Below are positions 8,082 to 17,824 of a stretch of DNA of 64,000 bases, piece after piece (within the stretch, counting starts at the first letter, position 1; every line of letters starts with the position of its first letter). The position numbers were made by a program, and so were the translations under genes. This DNA is from Bacillota bacterium (GTDB lineage Bacteria > Bacillota > Clostridia > Lachnospirales > Lachnospiraceae), in NCBI GenBank assembly GCA_030526045.1, contig JAUNDN010000001.1, positions 77,073 through 141,072 of the forward strand, read 5' to 3'. A model generated the notes under the pieces. It saw nothing but the letters and a program-made list of their open reading frames with translations, ran no database searches and had not been told where the DNA came from.

Positions 8082-9143
8082 TTAGTCCTGCAGGATTCTC
8101 ACCATTTTAGCCGGCGTTCTATAGTTATAATTAGAAATCTTAATTCCGGTCTTCGGGCTGCTGGCATGAATTACCTGACCGCCACCGATATAGATTGCCA
8201 CATGATTAATGGTGCCGCCTTTCGCATAAAAGATCAAATCTCCTGCCTGTAGTTCTGATGCACTGATCTTTGTACCGCAATTTGCCTGTGCCCTTGAGGA
8301 ACGAGGTAATTTCACCCCATACTTGGCAAAGACACTAAGGACAAAGCCTGAGCAGTCCGCACCCTTCGTCAGGCTGGTACCACCCCAAACATAAGGATTC
8401 CCCAAAAACTGCTTTGCGTACTGACAGAGGTCTACCCGCACATCGGATACGCCCTGACCATACAGAAGTTCTGTCATGGTAATTGCCGTTGCAAGATCTG
8501 ATTTTACTTCAACGTAGTCACCGGATACATACACGTCCTCTCCGTCGAGGTCCACCTTGATCCAGCCGTCATCCAAAATCTCAATCATTTCAAGCGTTTC
8601 CCCGGAAGCAATCTGAGTGATAATCTCGGCATCCGTATTCGGCTCCTCCCGTACATTCAGTCCGTCTGTATTAGCAACTGCAATGGCAGAAGCAAGCTCT
8701 TCGCCCTTCTTTTTCGCCTCATAACCGGTAAGAAGATACTCTTCCTTTACATAGCCTTCCACTTTACCCGACTTCACATATGCCCAGCCGTTTTCACTGC
8801 TTACAATTTCACAGGCAGCATGCTTCGGGAGTTTTCCCACCAGCTTTCCGGATTCATCCGGCTCTTTTCTTATATTTAGATTATTTTCTTCTACATTACA
8901 GATTCCAAGGTGCGTATATCCCCATAGAGCGCCTTCTGCAGCCTTTGCAATTTCCTTATATTCCGCCTCTGTGAGCACGGAGGAAAACAAATCCCCTACC
9001 CCTGCTGTCAGGAAATCTTCACTTCTTGTAATCTCATCTAATGTATCTGCAGTCCCAATTCCTGTTGCCCGTACCGTAAGCGGTGTAAAAAGGAAACATG
9101 CCGCGGTAAGTGCACACACACTGCTACTGATATATCTTTTCAA
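8082..9143 (-). CDS. Secreted SH3-NlpC/P60 peptidoglycan endopeptidase
   Basis: Cell-wall hydrolase of 353 residues. The frame is open to a TTG at 9155, but the GGAGGG site at 9148-9153 places the start at the TTG at 9143 (MKRYISSSVC...). That gives a clean signal peptide ending near residue 26 (TVRA). Two bacterial SH3 domains (about 82-140 and 155-215) bind the wall. The C-terminal NlpC/P60 domain (about 235-353) has the catalytic Cys264 (ADCSGFV), His314 (INHVAIYIG) and a second conserved His326 (VIHASS). It should cut stem peptides at gamma-D-Glu-diamino acid bonds. A consensus promoter and a WalR-like box lie just upstream, fitting control by wall stress. Confidence 0.93.
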   Translation of the reverse strand: MKRYISSSVCALTAACFLFTPLTVRATGIGTADTLDEITRSEDFLTAGVGDLFSSVLTEAEYKEIAKAAEGALWGYTHLGICNVEENNLNIRKEPDESGKLVGKLPKHAACEIVSSENGWAYVKSGKVEGYVKEEYLLTGYEAKKKGEELASAIAVANTDGLNVREEPNTDAEIITQIASGETLEMIEILDDGWIKVDLDGEDVYVSGDYVEVKSDLATAITMTELLYGQGVSDVRVDLCQYAKQFLGNPYVWGGTSLTKGADCSGFVLSVFAKYGVKLPRSSRAQANCGTKISASELQAGDLIFYAKGGTINHVAIYIGGGQVIHASSPKTGIKISNYNYRTPAKMVRILQD

Positions 9144-9158
9144 AACGCCCTCCAAAAT

Positions 9159-9175
9159 GTTACAATTTTGTTACA
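9159..9175 (-). promoter_or_regulatory. WalR (YycF)-type operator
   Basis: Minus strand TGTAAC-AAAAT-TGTAAC exactly fits the WalR consensus TGTWAH-N5-TGTWAH. It begins 14 nt after the -10 hexamer, so it covers the start of the transcript, the arrangement expected for repression. The downstream gene is a wall hydrolase, the main class of WalR target. Confidence 0.65.
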
Positions 9176-9189
9176 TTTTCAACATAGCC

Positions 9190-9218
9190 ATTATAACAAT
9201 GCTGCCAGGCTTTGTCAA
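9190..9218 (-). promoter_or_regulatory. Consensus sigma-A promoter of the NlpC/P60 gene
   Basis: Minus strand TTGACA (9213-9218), 17-nt spacer, TATAAT (9190-9195): a full-consensus promoter. Such strength fits a gene held down by a repressor. Confidence 0.88.
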
Positions 9219-9267
9219 ATCAGGTTCCCCAAATTTTTCTGGTAACAACTGGTGAACTCAATTATTA

Positions 9268-10188
9268 CTATATTTTATGGTATTGCCTTCCCTCTTCAAT
9301 ATCCTCTTCCATCTGTTTCTTCAAGTGTTTCATATCCTCAAATTTTCTTTCCGGCCGCTTAAACTGTAACAATTCCGTCACAATTTCCTTTCCATACATA
9401 TCCCTGTCAAAATCATACAGGTAGGTTTCAACACTTACCGTATTCGTATTACTCACCGTAGGCTTGTGCCCGATATTGGTAATCCCCGGATAAGTGCCAC
9501 CCTCGAAAAGAACTCGCGAATAGTACACGCCTCTGGGTGGCAGCAGCTTATCCTGCCCCGGATAGAGATTCAAGGTTGGCATGCCCATCCTTCTTCCAAT
9601 GCGGTTTCCCTGTTCCACCCGCCCCTCAAAGCTGTAGGGGCGTCCAAGAAGTCGTCCGGCTGTAACCAGATCTCCCTTCTCCACCATTTCACGCACATAG
9701 GTGGAGCTGATCTCTCTCCCGTTCTCATAAACCTTATCAATGATATCCACCCTGTAGCCAAGCTCCCCGGAAAGGCTTTTTAGCAGTGTCTGATCACCCA
9801 TTCCCTTATACCCAAAGGATAAATCGGCTCCTGCGGAAATATATGCGGCATTCATCTGCTTTGCAAGAATCCTTCTTGCAAAGTCCTCGGGAGGAGTTGC
9901 GGCTGTTTCCCGATTTAACGGAAACTCGATCAAAATATCAATTCCCATTTTCTCGAAATACTTTCTTTTTTCTTCCCGGGTAGTCAGCTCGGAATCCTTA
10001 CTCTGCCCAAAGAAAACCGCCGCCGAAGGAAAAAAGGTGAAAACTGCCGCCTTCATTCCATTTTTTTGCTGCTCCAAAATACAGTTCAGCAGCTTTACAT
10101 GCCCCCTGTGAATCCCATCAAACTTACCGATTGCAACGGCTGTTCTGTTCTCTATATAAAATTCTGTCGTATCCTGAATAATCTGCAT
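9268..10188 (-). CDS. ribF: Bifunctional riboflavin kinase / FAD synthetase
   Basis: 306 residues, usual length. The N-terminal FAD synthetase domain has the nucleotidyl-transfer motif FDGIHRGH (about 24-31) and the ISSTYVR segment. The C-terminal flavokinase domain (about 185-300) has GMPTLNL and PPRGVYYS. It makes FMN from riboflavin and FAD from FMN in the cytoplasm. It is the last gene of the rimP-nusA-infB operon, 45 nt after truB, a frequent position for ribF in Firmicutes. No FMN riboswitch is seen upstream. Confidence 0.96.
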   Translation of the reverse strand: MQIIQDTTEFYIENRTAVAIGKFDGIHRGHVKLLNCILEQQKNGMKAAVFTFFPSAAVFFGQSKDSELTTREEKRKYFEKMGIDILIEFPLNRETAATPPEDFARRILAKQMNAAYISAGADLSFGYKGMGDQTLLKSLSGELGYRVDIIDKVYENGREISSTYVREMVEKGDLVTAGRLLGRPYSFEGRVEQGNRIGRRMGMPTLNLYPGQDKLLPPRGVYYSRVLFEGGTYPGITNIGHKPTVSNTNTVSVETYLYDFDRDMYGKEIVTELLQFKRPERKFEDMKHLKKQMEEDIEEGRQYHKI

Positions 10189-10233
10189 ATAATCCTTTCC
10201 TGCTTACAGACCGGGAGGTCACTTACGAGTTTC

Positions 10234-11157
10234 CTATTGTGTAAAAAAGAGTTTTACCGGACAAAAAAGCTTACGTTTTTGCTCATACCGGTAAATACCA
10301 AAAAAAACTTTTTCATGACTGTAAACACGAAATTCCCTGCCGTCATACAGCGTCAAAGACGCATTCGCGTCTTTATTCCATTCCGCGAAATCCGAGCTTT
10401 TCATCTGATTTCCATTTTGAAGAGCCTTCCTTGCGGATTCCTTCACTGTAATTTTCGGAAGTCCTTCAAACATCCGCTCAACCGGAACCACAAGTTCCTC
10501 AAGCCTATCCCCGTCTGCATATTTCTGAAGCTCGCCCAGCGTATGGGCTTCTTCAATCCGAAATTCTCCTACCCTGCTTCTTGTAAGACTTGCCATCACT
10601 CCACCGCAGCCCAAAGCCTGTCCGATGTCGTGGCAGAGCGTCCGTATGTAGGTACCCTTAGAGCATTCCACTCGGATGGTATATTCCGGATGACTTTCCT
10701 TGAGAATTTCTATTGCATAAACCGTGATCGGCCTGGCTGCCCGTTCAACTTCTTTCCCTTGTCTTGCAAGCTCATATAGCTTCTTCCCGTCTACCTTCAA
10801 AGCAGAATACATAGGCGGTATCTGCATGGAGTCCCCCTGAAAGGAAAGAATTGTATTTCGTACCTCATCAGAAGATACCTTGACCTCGCTCTCCTTTAAC
10901 ACCTTTCCCGACAGATCCTGTGTATCGGTAACAATTCCCAGACGCAAAACAGCAACATACTCCTTGCTTCTGTCCGTAAGCATGTCACACAGCCTTGTCC
11001 CATTTCCCAGACACACAGGAAGAACCCCCACCGCATCCGGGTCAAGGGTTCCTGTATGTCCGATCTTTTTCTGTTTACATATGCCTCGAAGCTTCGCCAC
11101 CACATCGTGTGATGTATAGCCTGCTTCTTTATACACGTTGATAATCCCGTGATACAT
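10234..11157 (-). CDS. truB: tRNA pseudouridine(55) synthase
   Basis: 307 residues. The catalytic motif GHTGTLDPDAVG has its nucleophile at about Asp39, and the later YEL and GTYIRTLCHDIG segments are also conserved. It isomerises U55 in the T-loop of tRNAs. It lies 18 nt after the DHH phosphoesterase and 45 nt before ribF, the common truB-ribF pairing. Confidence 0.97.
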   Translation of the reverse strand: MYHGIINVYKEAGYTSHDVVAKLRGICKQKKIGHTGTLDPDAVGVLPVCLGNGTRLCDMLTDRSKEYVAVLRLGIVTDTQDLSGKVLKESEVKVSSDEVRNTILSFQGDSMQIPPMYSALKVDGKKLYELARQGKEVERAARPITVYAIEILKESHPEYTIRVECSKGTYIRTLCHDIGQALGCGGVMASLTRSRVGEFRIEEAHTLGELQKYADGDRLEELVVPVERMFEGLPKITVKESARKALQNGNQMKSSDFAEWNKDANASLTLYDGREFRVYSHEKVFFGIYRYEQKRKLFCPVKLFFTQ

Positions 11158-11175
11158 GTTTCCTCCGGTCTTGCT

Positions 11176-12126
11176 CTATTTCATCTGCAGTGCAATCTGT
11201 GCTGACAGGTTATTCACAATGTCATGGAAGGTCCCCTGCATAGTAACTCCTGCTGCTCTTACATGACCGCCACCCCCAAAGAAGGCAGCAATCTTTGCCA
11301 CATCCACTGCCCCGTTTGAACGTAAGCTTACCTTATATTCAAGGCTTTTCAGTTCATACATAAAGATTGCACATTCCACACCCTTTGTGTTACGCAGCTG
11401 ACTTACGATTCCGTCAAGATCATAGGGCTCTGCCCTGTAAAAGTTCATGGTTCTACGGTCGATCATGCTGACCACACATTTGCCATCCATAAATAAAATA
11501 CTTTCTAATAAAGCCCTTCCCAGAATCTGATTCTGAATATAGGTCTTCTCATAAAACGTCTCGTCAATGAGCTTTGGAAAATCAAATCCATAGGCAATCA
11601 GCTCCGCTGCCACTCTCAGCGTAGACGGGGCAGTATTGGAATACTGAAACACCCCGGTATCATGAATGATTCCTATGTAAAGTGCCTTGGCGATTTCTTC
11701 ATCCAGCATTGATTTATCTTCAATCACTTCATATACAAGTTCACAGGTTGAGCTTGCCTTCGGCACAATATAGTTCACATCCCCGCAACCACTGTTGCTC
11801 ACATGATGGTCAATATTGATTCTTTTCTTTGCTGCATCAAAATATGCTTCAGCCTTTCCGATTCGGTCCTTCGCCGCATCCAGCACAATAAACACATCAA
11901 AGCCTTCCATATCCGTAACAAAATCCGTATGGATTTCATTCACATCCTTAATACAATCAAAAATATCCGCAGGCTTTTCAAGGAACGCTGCTATCGTGGC
12001 ATCCGGGCAGACCTTTTTCAGATAAAGGTACAGCCCCATTACAGACCCGACGCAATCTCCGTCGGGCCTTAAATGACCACTGATACCGATTGTTGATGCA
12101 CCTTTTACTTCACTTAAAATATTCAT
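11176..12126 (-). CDS. nrnA: DHH/DHHA1 phosphoesterase (NrnA-like oligoribonuclease / pAp phosphatase)
   Basis: 316 residues with the DHH-family metal motifs: DGD (22-24), a further Asp (VLDAAKD, about 83), DHH (106-108), and the substrate-binding GGGGHVRAAG of DHHA1 near residue 285. NrnA enzymes degrade nanoRNAs and dephosphorylate 3'-phosphoadenosine 5'-phosphate. Some homologues also cleave pGpG or c-di-AMP, so exact substrate is open. It lies between rbfA (3-nt gap) and truB, standard for this operon. Confidence 0.93.
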   Translation of the reverse strand: MNILSEVKGASTIGISGHLRPDGDCVGSVMGLYLYLKKVCPDATIAAFLEKPADIFDCIKDVNEIHTDFVTDMEGFDVFIVLDAAKDRIGKAEAYFDAAKKRINIDHHVSNSGCGDVNYIVPKASSTCELVYEVIEDKSMLDEEIAKALYIGIIHDTGVFQYSNTAPSTLRVAAELIAYGFDFPKLIDETFYEKTYIQNQILGRALLESILFMDGKCVVSMIDRRTMNFYRAEPYDLDGIVSQLRNTKGVECAIFMYELKSLEYKVSLRSNGAVDVAKIAAFFGGGGHVRAAGVTMQGTFHDIVNNLSAQIALQMK

Positions 12127-12129
12127 AAA

Positions 12130-12501
12130 TTATTCCACTTCCTGATCATTCGTCCGGTTCACTTCATCAATCAGCTTTGACATCTTCACACCATAGGCAA
12201 TGGATTGATCCACAATAAACCGGATTTCCGGTGTATTGCGAAGATTGATTCTTCTTGCCAGCTCCTTACGGATAAATCCCTCTGCACTCCTTAATCCTTC
12301 AAGCGTGGCCTTCTGGGCTTCCTCATCTCCGTAAACACTGATCCAGGCCTTACAGGTCTTCAGATCCGGTGCAACCTCAACAGACACCACTGAGGTCAGA
12401 GGACTGATTCTGGGATCCTTGATCTCTCCCCGTATCACCTCTGCTAAAACTCTTTGCACCTCCCCGTTAATTCGGGTATTTTTCATACTGTTTTTTCTCA
12501 C
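12130..12501 (-). CDS. rbfA: Ribosome-binding factor A
   Basis: 123 residues. It begins with the typical [14 protein letters not shown] segment and has the KH-like fold features [15 protein letters not shown] and [18 protein letters not shown]. It aids late 16S rRNA maturation in the 30S subunit. It overlaps the end of infB by 4 nt, suggesting coupling. Confidence 0.97.
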   Translation of the reverse strand: MRKNSMKNTRINGEVQRVLAEVIRGEIKDPRISPLTSVVSVEVAPDLKTCKAWISVYGDEEAQKATLEGLRSAEGFIRKELARRINLRNTPEIRFIVDQSIAYGVKMSKLIDEVNRTNDQEVE

Positions 12502-15398
12502 CTGGGAACCTCCACCATAATATAAGCCTCTACAATGTCAAGCTCCTGCATCTGATCGAAGCCTTCAAACACAAGACCGCACTCGAACCCTGCCTTGACT
12601 TCTTTCACATCATCCTTGAAACGCTTTAACGAAGCCAGGGCACCCTCATAGATCTGCTCGCCCTCTCTGGTGATGCGTACCTTACAATCTCTCTGGAACA
12701 CACCGTCAAGAACATAGGAACCTGCGATATTACCTACTGCAGATGCCTTAAAGATCTGCCTTACCTCTGCATGGCCGATTACCTTCTCCTCAAATACAGG
12801 ATCAAGCATACCCTTCATTGCGGCTTCTATATCTTCAATTGCCTGGTAAATAACCTTGTAAAGCCGGATATCAACACCTTCCCTCTCAGCAATGGTCTTC
12901 GCCATTGCATCGGGACGAACATTAAATCCGATAATGATTGCTGCTGATGCAGACGCAAGAGAAACATCCGATTCATTGATTGCGCCAACGCCACCATGAA
13001 TACATTTCACTACGACTTCCTCATTGGAAAGCTTCATCAGACTCTGCTTAACAGCCTCAACACTACCCTGTACATCTGCCTTTACGATAATATTCAGTTC
13101 CTTCAGATTACCTGCCTGAATCTGGCTGAAGAGGTCATCCAGAGACATTTTAGCCTTGGTCTCCTCCAGCATTTTCTCTTTATTCTGTGCAAGGTAGGTT
13201 TCTGCATAGGACTTTGCTGTCTTATCGTTTTCGTGGGCAATAAACACCTCACCTGCACTGGGCACATCGGAAAGTCCCAAAATTTCAACAGGTGTGGACG
13301 GCGTTGCTTCCTTCACTCTTCTGCCCTTGTCGTCAACCATTGCTCTTACCTTGCCGTGGCTTGCTCCCGCGGAAATGAAATCTCCCACATGAAGCGTACC
13401 CTTCTGAACAAGAACTGTTGCAACCGGACCACGTCCCTTGTCAAGCTCTGCCTCTATTACAAGACCTCTTGCGCGTCTGTCGGGATTTGCCTTTAACTCC
13501 ATAATCTCTGCGGTAAGCAGAATGGTTTCAAGCAGAGTTTCAATTCCCTCTCCTGACTTTGCGGAAACAGGTACAAATTCTGTATTTCCGCCCCAATCTA
13601 CGGGAATCAGTTCATATTCGGTCATCTCCTGCTTTACACGATCAATATTTGCACCGGGCTTATCAATCTTGTTGACTGCAACAATGATTTCGATTCCGGC
13701 AGCCTTTGCATGATTGATTGCTTCCACTGTCTGAGGCATAACGCCGTCATCTGCCGCTACTACCAGGATCGCAATATCCGTAGAGTTTGCTCCACGCATA
13801 CGCATTGCGGTAAATGCTTCATGTCCCGGTGTATCCAGGAAAGTAATGGACTGGCCATTAACATTTACAGTATACGCACCAATATGCTGTGTAATACCTC
13901 CCGCTTCCTTATCCGTTACATTTGTTTTACGAATTGCATCAAGAAGAGATGTCTTACCGTGATCGACATGACCCATGACGCAGATAACAGGCGGTCTTAC
14001 TGCCAGATTCTCCTCTGCCTCATCCTCTTCCTTAAGGAGTTCCTCAATGACGTCTACCTTTTCTTCCTTCTCACAGATAATCTCATAATCAATTGCAATA
14101 TTTTCTGCGTCCTCAAAAGAAATCTCAGAGTTAACCGTCACAATCTGCCCCTGCAGGAACAGCTTCTTAATAATTGCGGAAGGCTGCAGCTTCATCTTAT
14201 CAGCCAGTTCCTTGATGGTAAGGGATTCGGGAATGGTAATCACCTTGATCTGTTCTTCCACAGCCTCCTCTACCTTCTTTTCCGGCTTGATAAAGCGCCC
14301 TGCTTTGTTCTTATTCTTTACAGCCGCCTCATCCTCTTCGTAAATAAAGTCTTTCCTTGATCTCTTATCTCTCTCCTGATTGCTTCTGCGCTTTTCTTCA
14401 TCTCTGCGCTTTTCTTCCTTAACCGGGGCTTCCGAAACGAAACTCTTACCCGGCTTTTCAGCTCTCTTAAATCGATTGTCCTGTCCCTGAGGGCTTCTTT
14501 CACCGCGGCCAATATTGTTGCCAGGTCTGTTATTACTCCGATCAGGGCCATTACCCCTGAAATCACTCCTGCCAGCCTGATTACCTGCACGATTAGCGCC
14601 TTCAGGTCTGCGGGAGTCGTTCCTTGCAGGCCTTTCGCCCTGATTGTTTTCAGTGTTTCCCTGAGTCCTCTCGTTTCTCTGGTATCTTTCATCTCTTCCC
14701 GCCTGTCTTGCTATGCCGTTATCTCTTGACTGTGCTGTCCTTGCCGCATTATCACCGGCCTGCTGAGTTCTCTGTACTTCCCTGTCTTCAGCTGCCTTTA
14801 CAACCTGCGTTTTTGTTTCCTGCGCATTCTTAGCTGCCAGTCTTTCATTCTCAAGCTTTCTTGCATTCTGCCTGAAATCTACCTTGGTGCTCTCCATCAC
14901 AGAAGGAGCCGTGAGGGGACGAATAATCCTGTGAGGAGCTTCCTGTCCGGGTTTTCCCTGATTCGGACGATTTCCTCCGGCCGGTCTGCTTCCCCCCTGA
15001 GCGGGTCTGTTTCCACCCTGCGCAGGTCTGCGATCTCCCTGTCCCTGCATACGTTGTCCCGGGATATTACTGTTATGAGGATTGCTTACAAAAATAATTT
15101 TCTTTTTCTTACGGGGAGGTTCTCCCTCAACCGGTGCCTTTGGCTGTGTCTGCGCCTTCTGCTCCTTTGCCTCCGGTTTCTCTGAAGTAACAGGCGCCTC
15201 TTCTTCCTTCTTTACTGCCTCCTGCTCCTTCACTTCCACGGCACCGCCAAATGCCTTTCTTACCATTGCTGCCGCATCCTCCTCTAAGGAGCTCTGTGCA
15301 GCCTTTACTTCAATTCCTTTATCCTGCAGAAAAGCAATCACTTCCTTGCTCTGCTTTCCCAATTCCTTTGCTATTTCATGCACTTTTATTTTGGCCAT
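12498..15398 (-). CDS. infB: Translation initiation factor IF-2
   Basis: 966 residues. An N-terminal IF2N domain (about 1-50) is followed by a long, charged, low-complexity linker to about residue 385, including a Gly-Arg-Pro-Gln tract near 125-150. A second IF2N region comes before the GTPase domain: G1 GHVDHGKT (476-483), G3 DTPGHE, G4 NKID and G5 SAK. Domains II, III and IV follow. It brings initiator tRNA to the 30S subunit. The extended linker is common in Lachnospiraceae. Confidence 0.98.
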   Translation of the reverse strand: MAKIKVHEIAKELGKQSKEVIAFLQDKGIEVKAAQSSLEEDAAAMVRKAFGGAVEVKEQEAVKKEEEAPVTSEKPEAKEQKAQTQPKAPVEGEPPRKKKKIIFVSNPHNSNIPGQRMQGQGDRRPAQGGNRPAQGGSRPAGGNRPNQGKPGQEAPHRIIRPLTAPSVMESTKVDFRQNARKLENERLAAKNAQETKTQVVKAAEDREVQRTQQAGDNAARTAQSRDNGIARQAGRDERYQRNERTQGNTENNQGERPARNDSRRPEGANRAGNQAGRSDFRGNGPDRSNNRPGNNIGRGERSPQGQDNRFKRAEKPGKSFVSEAPVKEEKRRDEEKRRSNQERDKRSRKDFIYEEDEAAVKNKNKAGRFIKPEKKVEEAVEEQIKVITIPESLTIKELADKMKLQPSAIIKKLFLQGQIVTVNSEISFEDAENIAIDYEIICEKEEKVDVIEELLKEEDEAEENLAVRPPVICVMGHVDHGKTSLLDAIRKTNVTDKEAGGITQHIGAYTVNVNGQSITFLDTPGHEAFTAMRMRGANSTDIAILVVAADDGVMPQTVEAINHAKAAGIEIIVAVNKIDKPGANIDRVKQEMTEYELIPVDWGGNTEFVPVSAKSGEGIETLLETILLTAEIMELKANPDRRARGLVIEAELDKGRGPVATVLVQKGTLHVGDFISAGASHGKVRAMVDDKGRRVKEATPSTPVEILGLSDVPSAGEVFIAHENDKTAKSYAETYLAQNKEKMLEETKAKMSLDDLFSQIQAGNLKELNIIVKADVQGSVEAVKQSLMKLSNEEVVVKCIHGGVGAINESDVSLASASAAIIIGFNVRPDAMAKTIAEREGVDIRLYKVIYQAIEDIEAAMKGMLDPVFEEKVIGHAEVRQIFKASAVGNIAGSYVLDGVFQRDCKVRITREGEQIYEGALASLKRFKDDVKEVKAGFECGLVFEGFDQMQELDIVEAYIMVEVPR

Positions 15399-15411
15399 TC
15401 CACTACCTCCG

Positions 15412-15723
15412 TCATACCTGTGATTCTTCCAAATGCTTTATTATGTTCGCTGCCATGCCCGGATCCGTTATTGCAACAGAAGCCCGCATTTCTTTTCCGA
15501 TTGCCTGGCCAAGAGTTTCCTTCCCTGCGTAAAAATAAATAGGAGTCTTGTAAAACGCACACATATCGGAAAACATCTTCCTGGTATTATCCGATGCATC
15601 GGTTCCTACGATTACCAGTGCCGCCTTCCCTTCCTTTACTGCCTTTTCCGTAGAGAATTCCCCGCTCACAAGGTTTCTCCCTCTGGCCGCCAGCCCCAAG
15701 AGGGATAGTATTCTGTCATTCAT
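15412..15723 (-). CDS. ylxQ: YlxQ, L7Ae-family RNA-binding protein
   Basis: 103 residues from the ATG at 15723 ([15 protein letters not shown]). That start overlaps the ylxR stop in ATGAATGA and is preferred to the longer frame. The L7Ae/L30e fold is shown by the Gly-rich start ([11 protein letters not shown]) and the central [14 protein letters not shown] segment. YlxQ is a K-turn-type RNA-binding protein of the nusA-infB operon with no firmly assigned role in bacteria. Confidence 0.9.
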   Translation of the reverse strand: MNDRILSLLGLAARGRNLVSGEFSTEKAVKEGKAALVIVGTDASDNTRKMFSDMCAFYKTPIYFYAGKETLGQAIGKEMRASVAITDPGMAANIIKHLEESQV

Positions 15724-15985
15724 GGATCTCATCAAACTCCTTCTCAAGGCTGTTATACACTTCATTTGGAATACTCATTTTGAAAGACCGTTCCAATCCT
15801 TTATTTTTCACGGCACTGATAAGGCATTCCTTCTGTTTACAAAGATAGGCCCCTCTGCCGTTCTTCTTCCCTGTTACATCCAGCACGATTTCATCTTCCG
15901 GGGTTTTTAAGACGCGCATCATTTCCCTCTTGCTTTTCATTTCTCCGCATCCTACGCACTGGCGCATGGGTATTTTTTTTGCCAT
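15716..15985 (-). CDS. ylxR: YlxR (DUF448)
   Basis: 89 residues with the family signature RQCVGCGEMKSKREMMR near the N-terminus and GRGAYLC in the middle. Members are small nucleic-acid-associated proteins of the nusA operon; RNase P association and transcriptional roles have been suggested in other bacteria. It overlaps ylxQ by 8 nt and lies 9 nt after nusA. Confidence 0.93.
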   Translation of the reverse strand: MAKKIPMRQCVGCGEMKSKREMMRVLKTPEDEIVLDVTGKKNGRGAYLCKQKECLISAVKNKGLERSFKMSIPNEVYNSLEKEFDEIHE

Positions 15986-15994
15986 GTTCTCCCC

Positions 15995-17173
15995 CTATTC
16001 TGCCTCGTCTCCTGCCGGAGCCTCATACTCCTCATCTGACTCGTAGTTCTCTTCCATACCCTCTTCCTCATACTCTTCCTCGTACTCATCGTACTCGTCG
16101 TACTCATCCATGTAATCTTCATAGCGGAATCCGGGCGCATCCTTTGCCTGAGTCTCACTCTTGATGTCAATCTTATATCCGGTCAGTCTGGCTGCCAGTC
16201 TGGCATTCTGTCCCTCCTTACCAATGGCAAGGGAAAGCTGGTAATCCGGAACAACAACTTTGGCTGTCTTTTCATCCGGATCAGCAAATACCGCAACGAT
16301 CTTTGCAGGAGAAAGTGCATTCTGAATCAGATTACCGGGGTTTTCATCCCAGTTAATGATATCAATCTTCTCACCGCGAAGCTCCTCTACTATGGAATTC
16401 ACTCTTGCACCATTCAATCCGACACAGGCACCAACTGCATCTACATTCGGGTTATTGGAGCGCACTGCCATCTTGGTTCTGCTTCCTGCTTCCCTTGCAA
16501 TGCTCATGATCTCAACCGTGCCGTCCTTAATCTCTGTTACCTCTGCTTCAAACAGACGCTTTACGAGTTCCGGATGTGTACGGCTGACAAGGATTCTGGG
16601 ACCCTTAGGTGTGTTTTTCACTTCCAGGATGTAAACCTTGATTCTCTCTGTAGGCTTAAATGCTTCTCCCTTAACCTGCTCGCTCTCATTTAAGATACCA
16701 TCTGCCTTACCAAGATTGATGCTGATGTTTTTTCCAAAGTAGCGCTGAACGATACCTGTCACAATATCCTTCTCTTTTTCAAAATACTGATTGTAAATGA
16801 CACTTCTTTCCTCCTCACGGATCTTCTGAAGGATCACATTCTTTGCATTCTGAGTTGCAATACGTCCGAACTCCTTGGACTTGATCTCCACGTGGATGAT
16901 ATCTCCGAGCTTTGCATCGGATTTGATCTTCTGCGCGTCCTCTAAGGTAATCTGGAGGCAGTCATCTTCTACCTCCTCCACTACTTCCTTTTCTGCATAG
17001 CAGAGGAAATCACAGGTATCTCTGTCAATTTCAACCTTGATATTATCAGATTTTCCAAAGTGATTCTTGCAGGCAGTAATCAAAGAGTTCTCAATTGCTT
17101 CAAAGAGAGTCTCTTTGCTGATTTCCTTCTCCTTTTCCAAAATATCAAGTGCTTCCATTAATTCTTTGTTCAT
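15995..17173 (-). CDS. nusA: Transcription termination/antitermination protein NusA
   Basis: 392 residues: N-terminal RNAP-binding domain (about 1-130), S1 domain (about 135-200), and two KH domains (about 200-345) with the [13 protein letters not shown] and [17 protein letters not shown] segments. An acidic, Asp/Glu/Tyr-rich tail of about 40 residues completes it. NusA enhances pausing and intrinsic termination. A weak terminator in the leader of its own operon suggests feedback control. The tail replaces the extra C-terminal repeats found in Proteobacteria. Confidence 0.97.
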   Translation of the reverse strand: MNKELMEALDILEKEKEISKETLFEAIENSLITACKNHFGKSDNIKVEIDRDTCDFLCYAEKEVVEEVEDDCLQITLEDAQKIKSDAKLGDIIHVEIKSKEFGRIATQNAKNVILQKIREEERSVIYNQYFEKEKDIVTGIVQRYFGKNISINLGKADGILNESEQVKGEAFKPTERIKVYILEVKNTPKGPRILVSRTHPELVKRLFEAEVTEIKDGTVEIMSIAREAGSRTKMAVRSNNPNVDAVGACVGLNGARVNSIVEELRGEKIDIINWDENPGNLIQNALSPAKIVAVFADPDEKTAKVVVPDYQLSLAIGKEGQNARLAARLTGYKIDIKSETQAKDAPGFRYEDYMDEYDEYDEYEEEYEEEGMEENYESDEEYEAPAGDEAE

Positions 17174-17206
17174 TTTCCCTTATCCCTTTCCGCCCGTTTC
17201 TCCGGA

Positions 17207-17683
17207 CTAAAAATCTAATGTAAGTTTGATTGTTGCAATATCTTTTCTGTTAAAGACTCTGTCTTTGATTTCTTTGTCAGATGCCATTCCCAACGTTACG
17301 GTATCTGCATCAAACGCTTTCAAGACTCCCGTAAAATCCTTGACACCGTCAATCGGTTTATAGGTCTTTACGTCCACCTCCTGAAGGAGGCTTTTCTCAA
17401 GATGCTTATCTTTTTTCAGAGTACGTCCCAGCCCCGGTGAACTGACCTCCAGAATATAGGCGTCCTCAATGAAATCTACCCGGTCAAGCTCATCCGAAAG
17501 TGCTCTGCTCACCGCCTCACAATCATTAATATTGACGCCTGCGTCCTTGTCAATATAGCAGCGAAGGTACCAGTCTGCTCCCTCCTTCACATACTCGATA
17601 TCATAGATTTCCACATGATTCGCCTCGGCAATCGGTGTAAGGAGTTCTTCCGTCTTAGTCTCATAGCTTTCTCTTTTCGACAT
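17207..17683 (-). CDS. rimP: Ribosome maturation factor RimP
   Basis: 158 residues from the ATG at 17683 (MSKRESYETK), which follows AAAGGTGG; a longer in-frame start at 17737 would lie inside the leader hairpin. It has the family segments VEIYDIEYVKEG, DINDCEAVSRALS (as VNINDCEAV) and YILEVSSPGLGRTLK. RimP is needed for maturation of the 30S subunit. It is the first gene of the nusA-infB operon. Confidence 0.95.
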   Translation of the reverse strand: MSKRESYETKTEELLTPIAEANHVEIYDIEYVKEGADWYLRCYIDKDAGVNINDCEAVSRALSDELDRVDFIEDAYILEVSSPGLGRTLKKDKHLEKSLLQEVDVKTYKPIDGVKDFTGVLKAFDADTVTLGMASDKEIKDRVFNRKDIATIKLTLDF

Positions 17684-17711
17684 AAATCCACCTTTCAATT
17701 TCATTTTCCGT

Positions 17712-17739
17712 AAAAAAGAGTGGACCGCAAAGTCCACCC
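17712..17739 (-). terminator. Leader terminator (attenuator) of the rimP-nusA-infB operon
   Basis: On the minus strand GTGGAC (17732-17737) pairs with GTCCAC (17720-17725) over a 6-nt loop, then CTC and six T (17712-17717). It lies downstream of the operon promoter and 28 nt before the rimP ATG, so there is no room for another promoter after it. The short stem and interrupted T-run mark a weak intrinsic terminator, the kind that depends on NusA. Confidence 0.7.
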
Positions 17740-17768
17740 TAACTAGTAATTATCTTTAATTCTTCTGT

Positions 17769-17797
17769 ATTGTAGCACCCTGCATCATAAATTGCAA
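17769..17797 (-). promoter_or_regulatory. Sigma-A promoter of the rimP operon
   Basis: Minus strand TTGCAA (17792-17797), 17-nt spacer, TACAAT (17769-17774). The predicted transcript begins about 20 nt before the leader hairpin. Confidence 0.72.
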
Positions 17798-17824
17798 GCA
17801 AAACAGGGAAATTTATCGGAAAAA

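Noticed and set aside
10189..10233. FMN riboswitch at ribF
   Set aside because: Only 45 nt separate truB and ribF; there is no room and no RFN signature.
14920..15060. Repetitive DNA in infB
   Set aside because: It encodes the Gly/Arg/Pro/Gln-rich linker of IF-2, common in this family.
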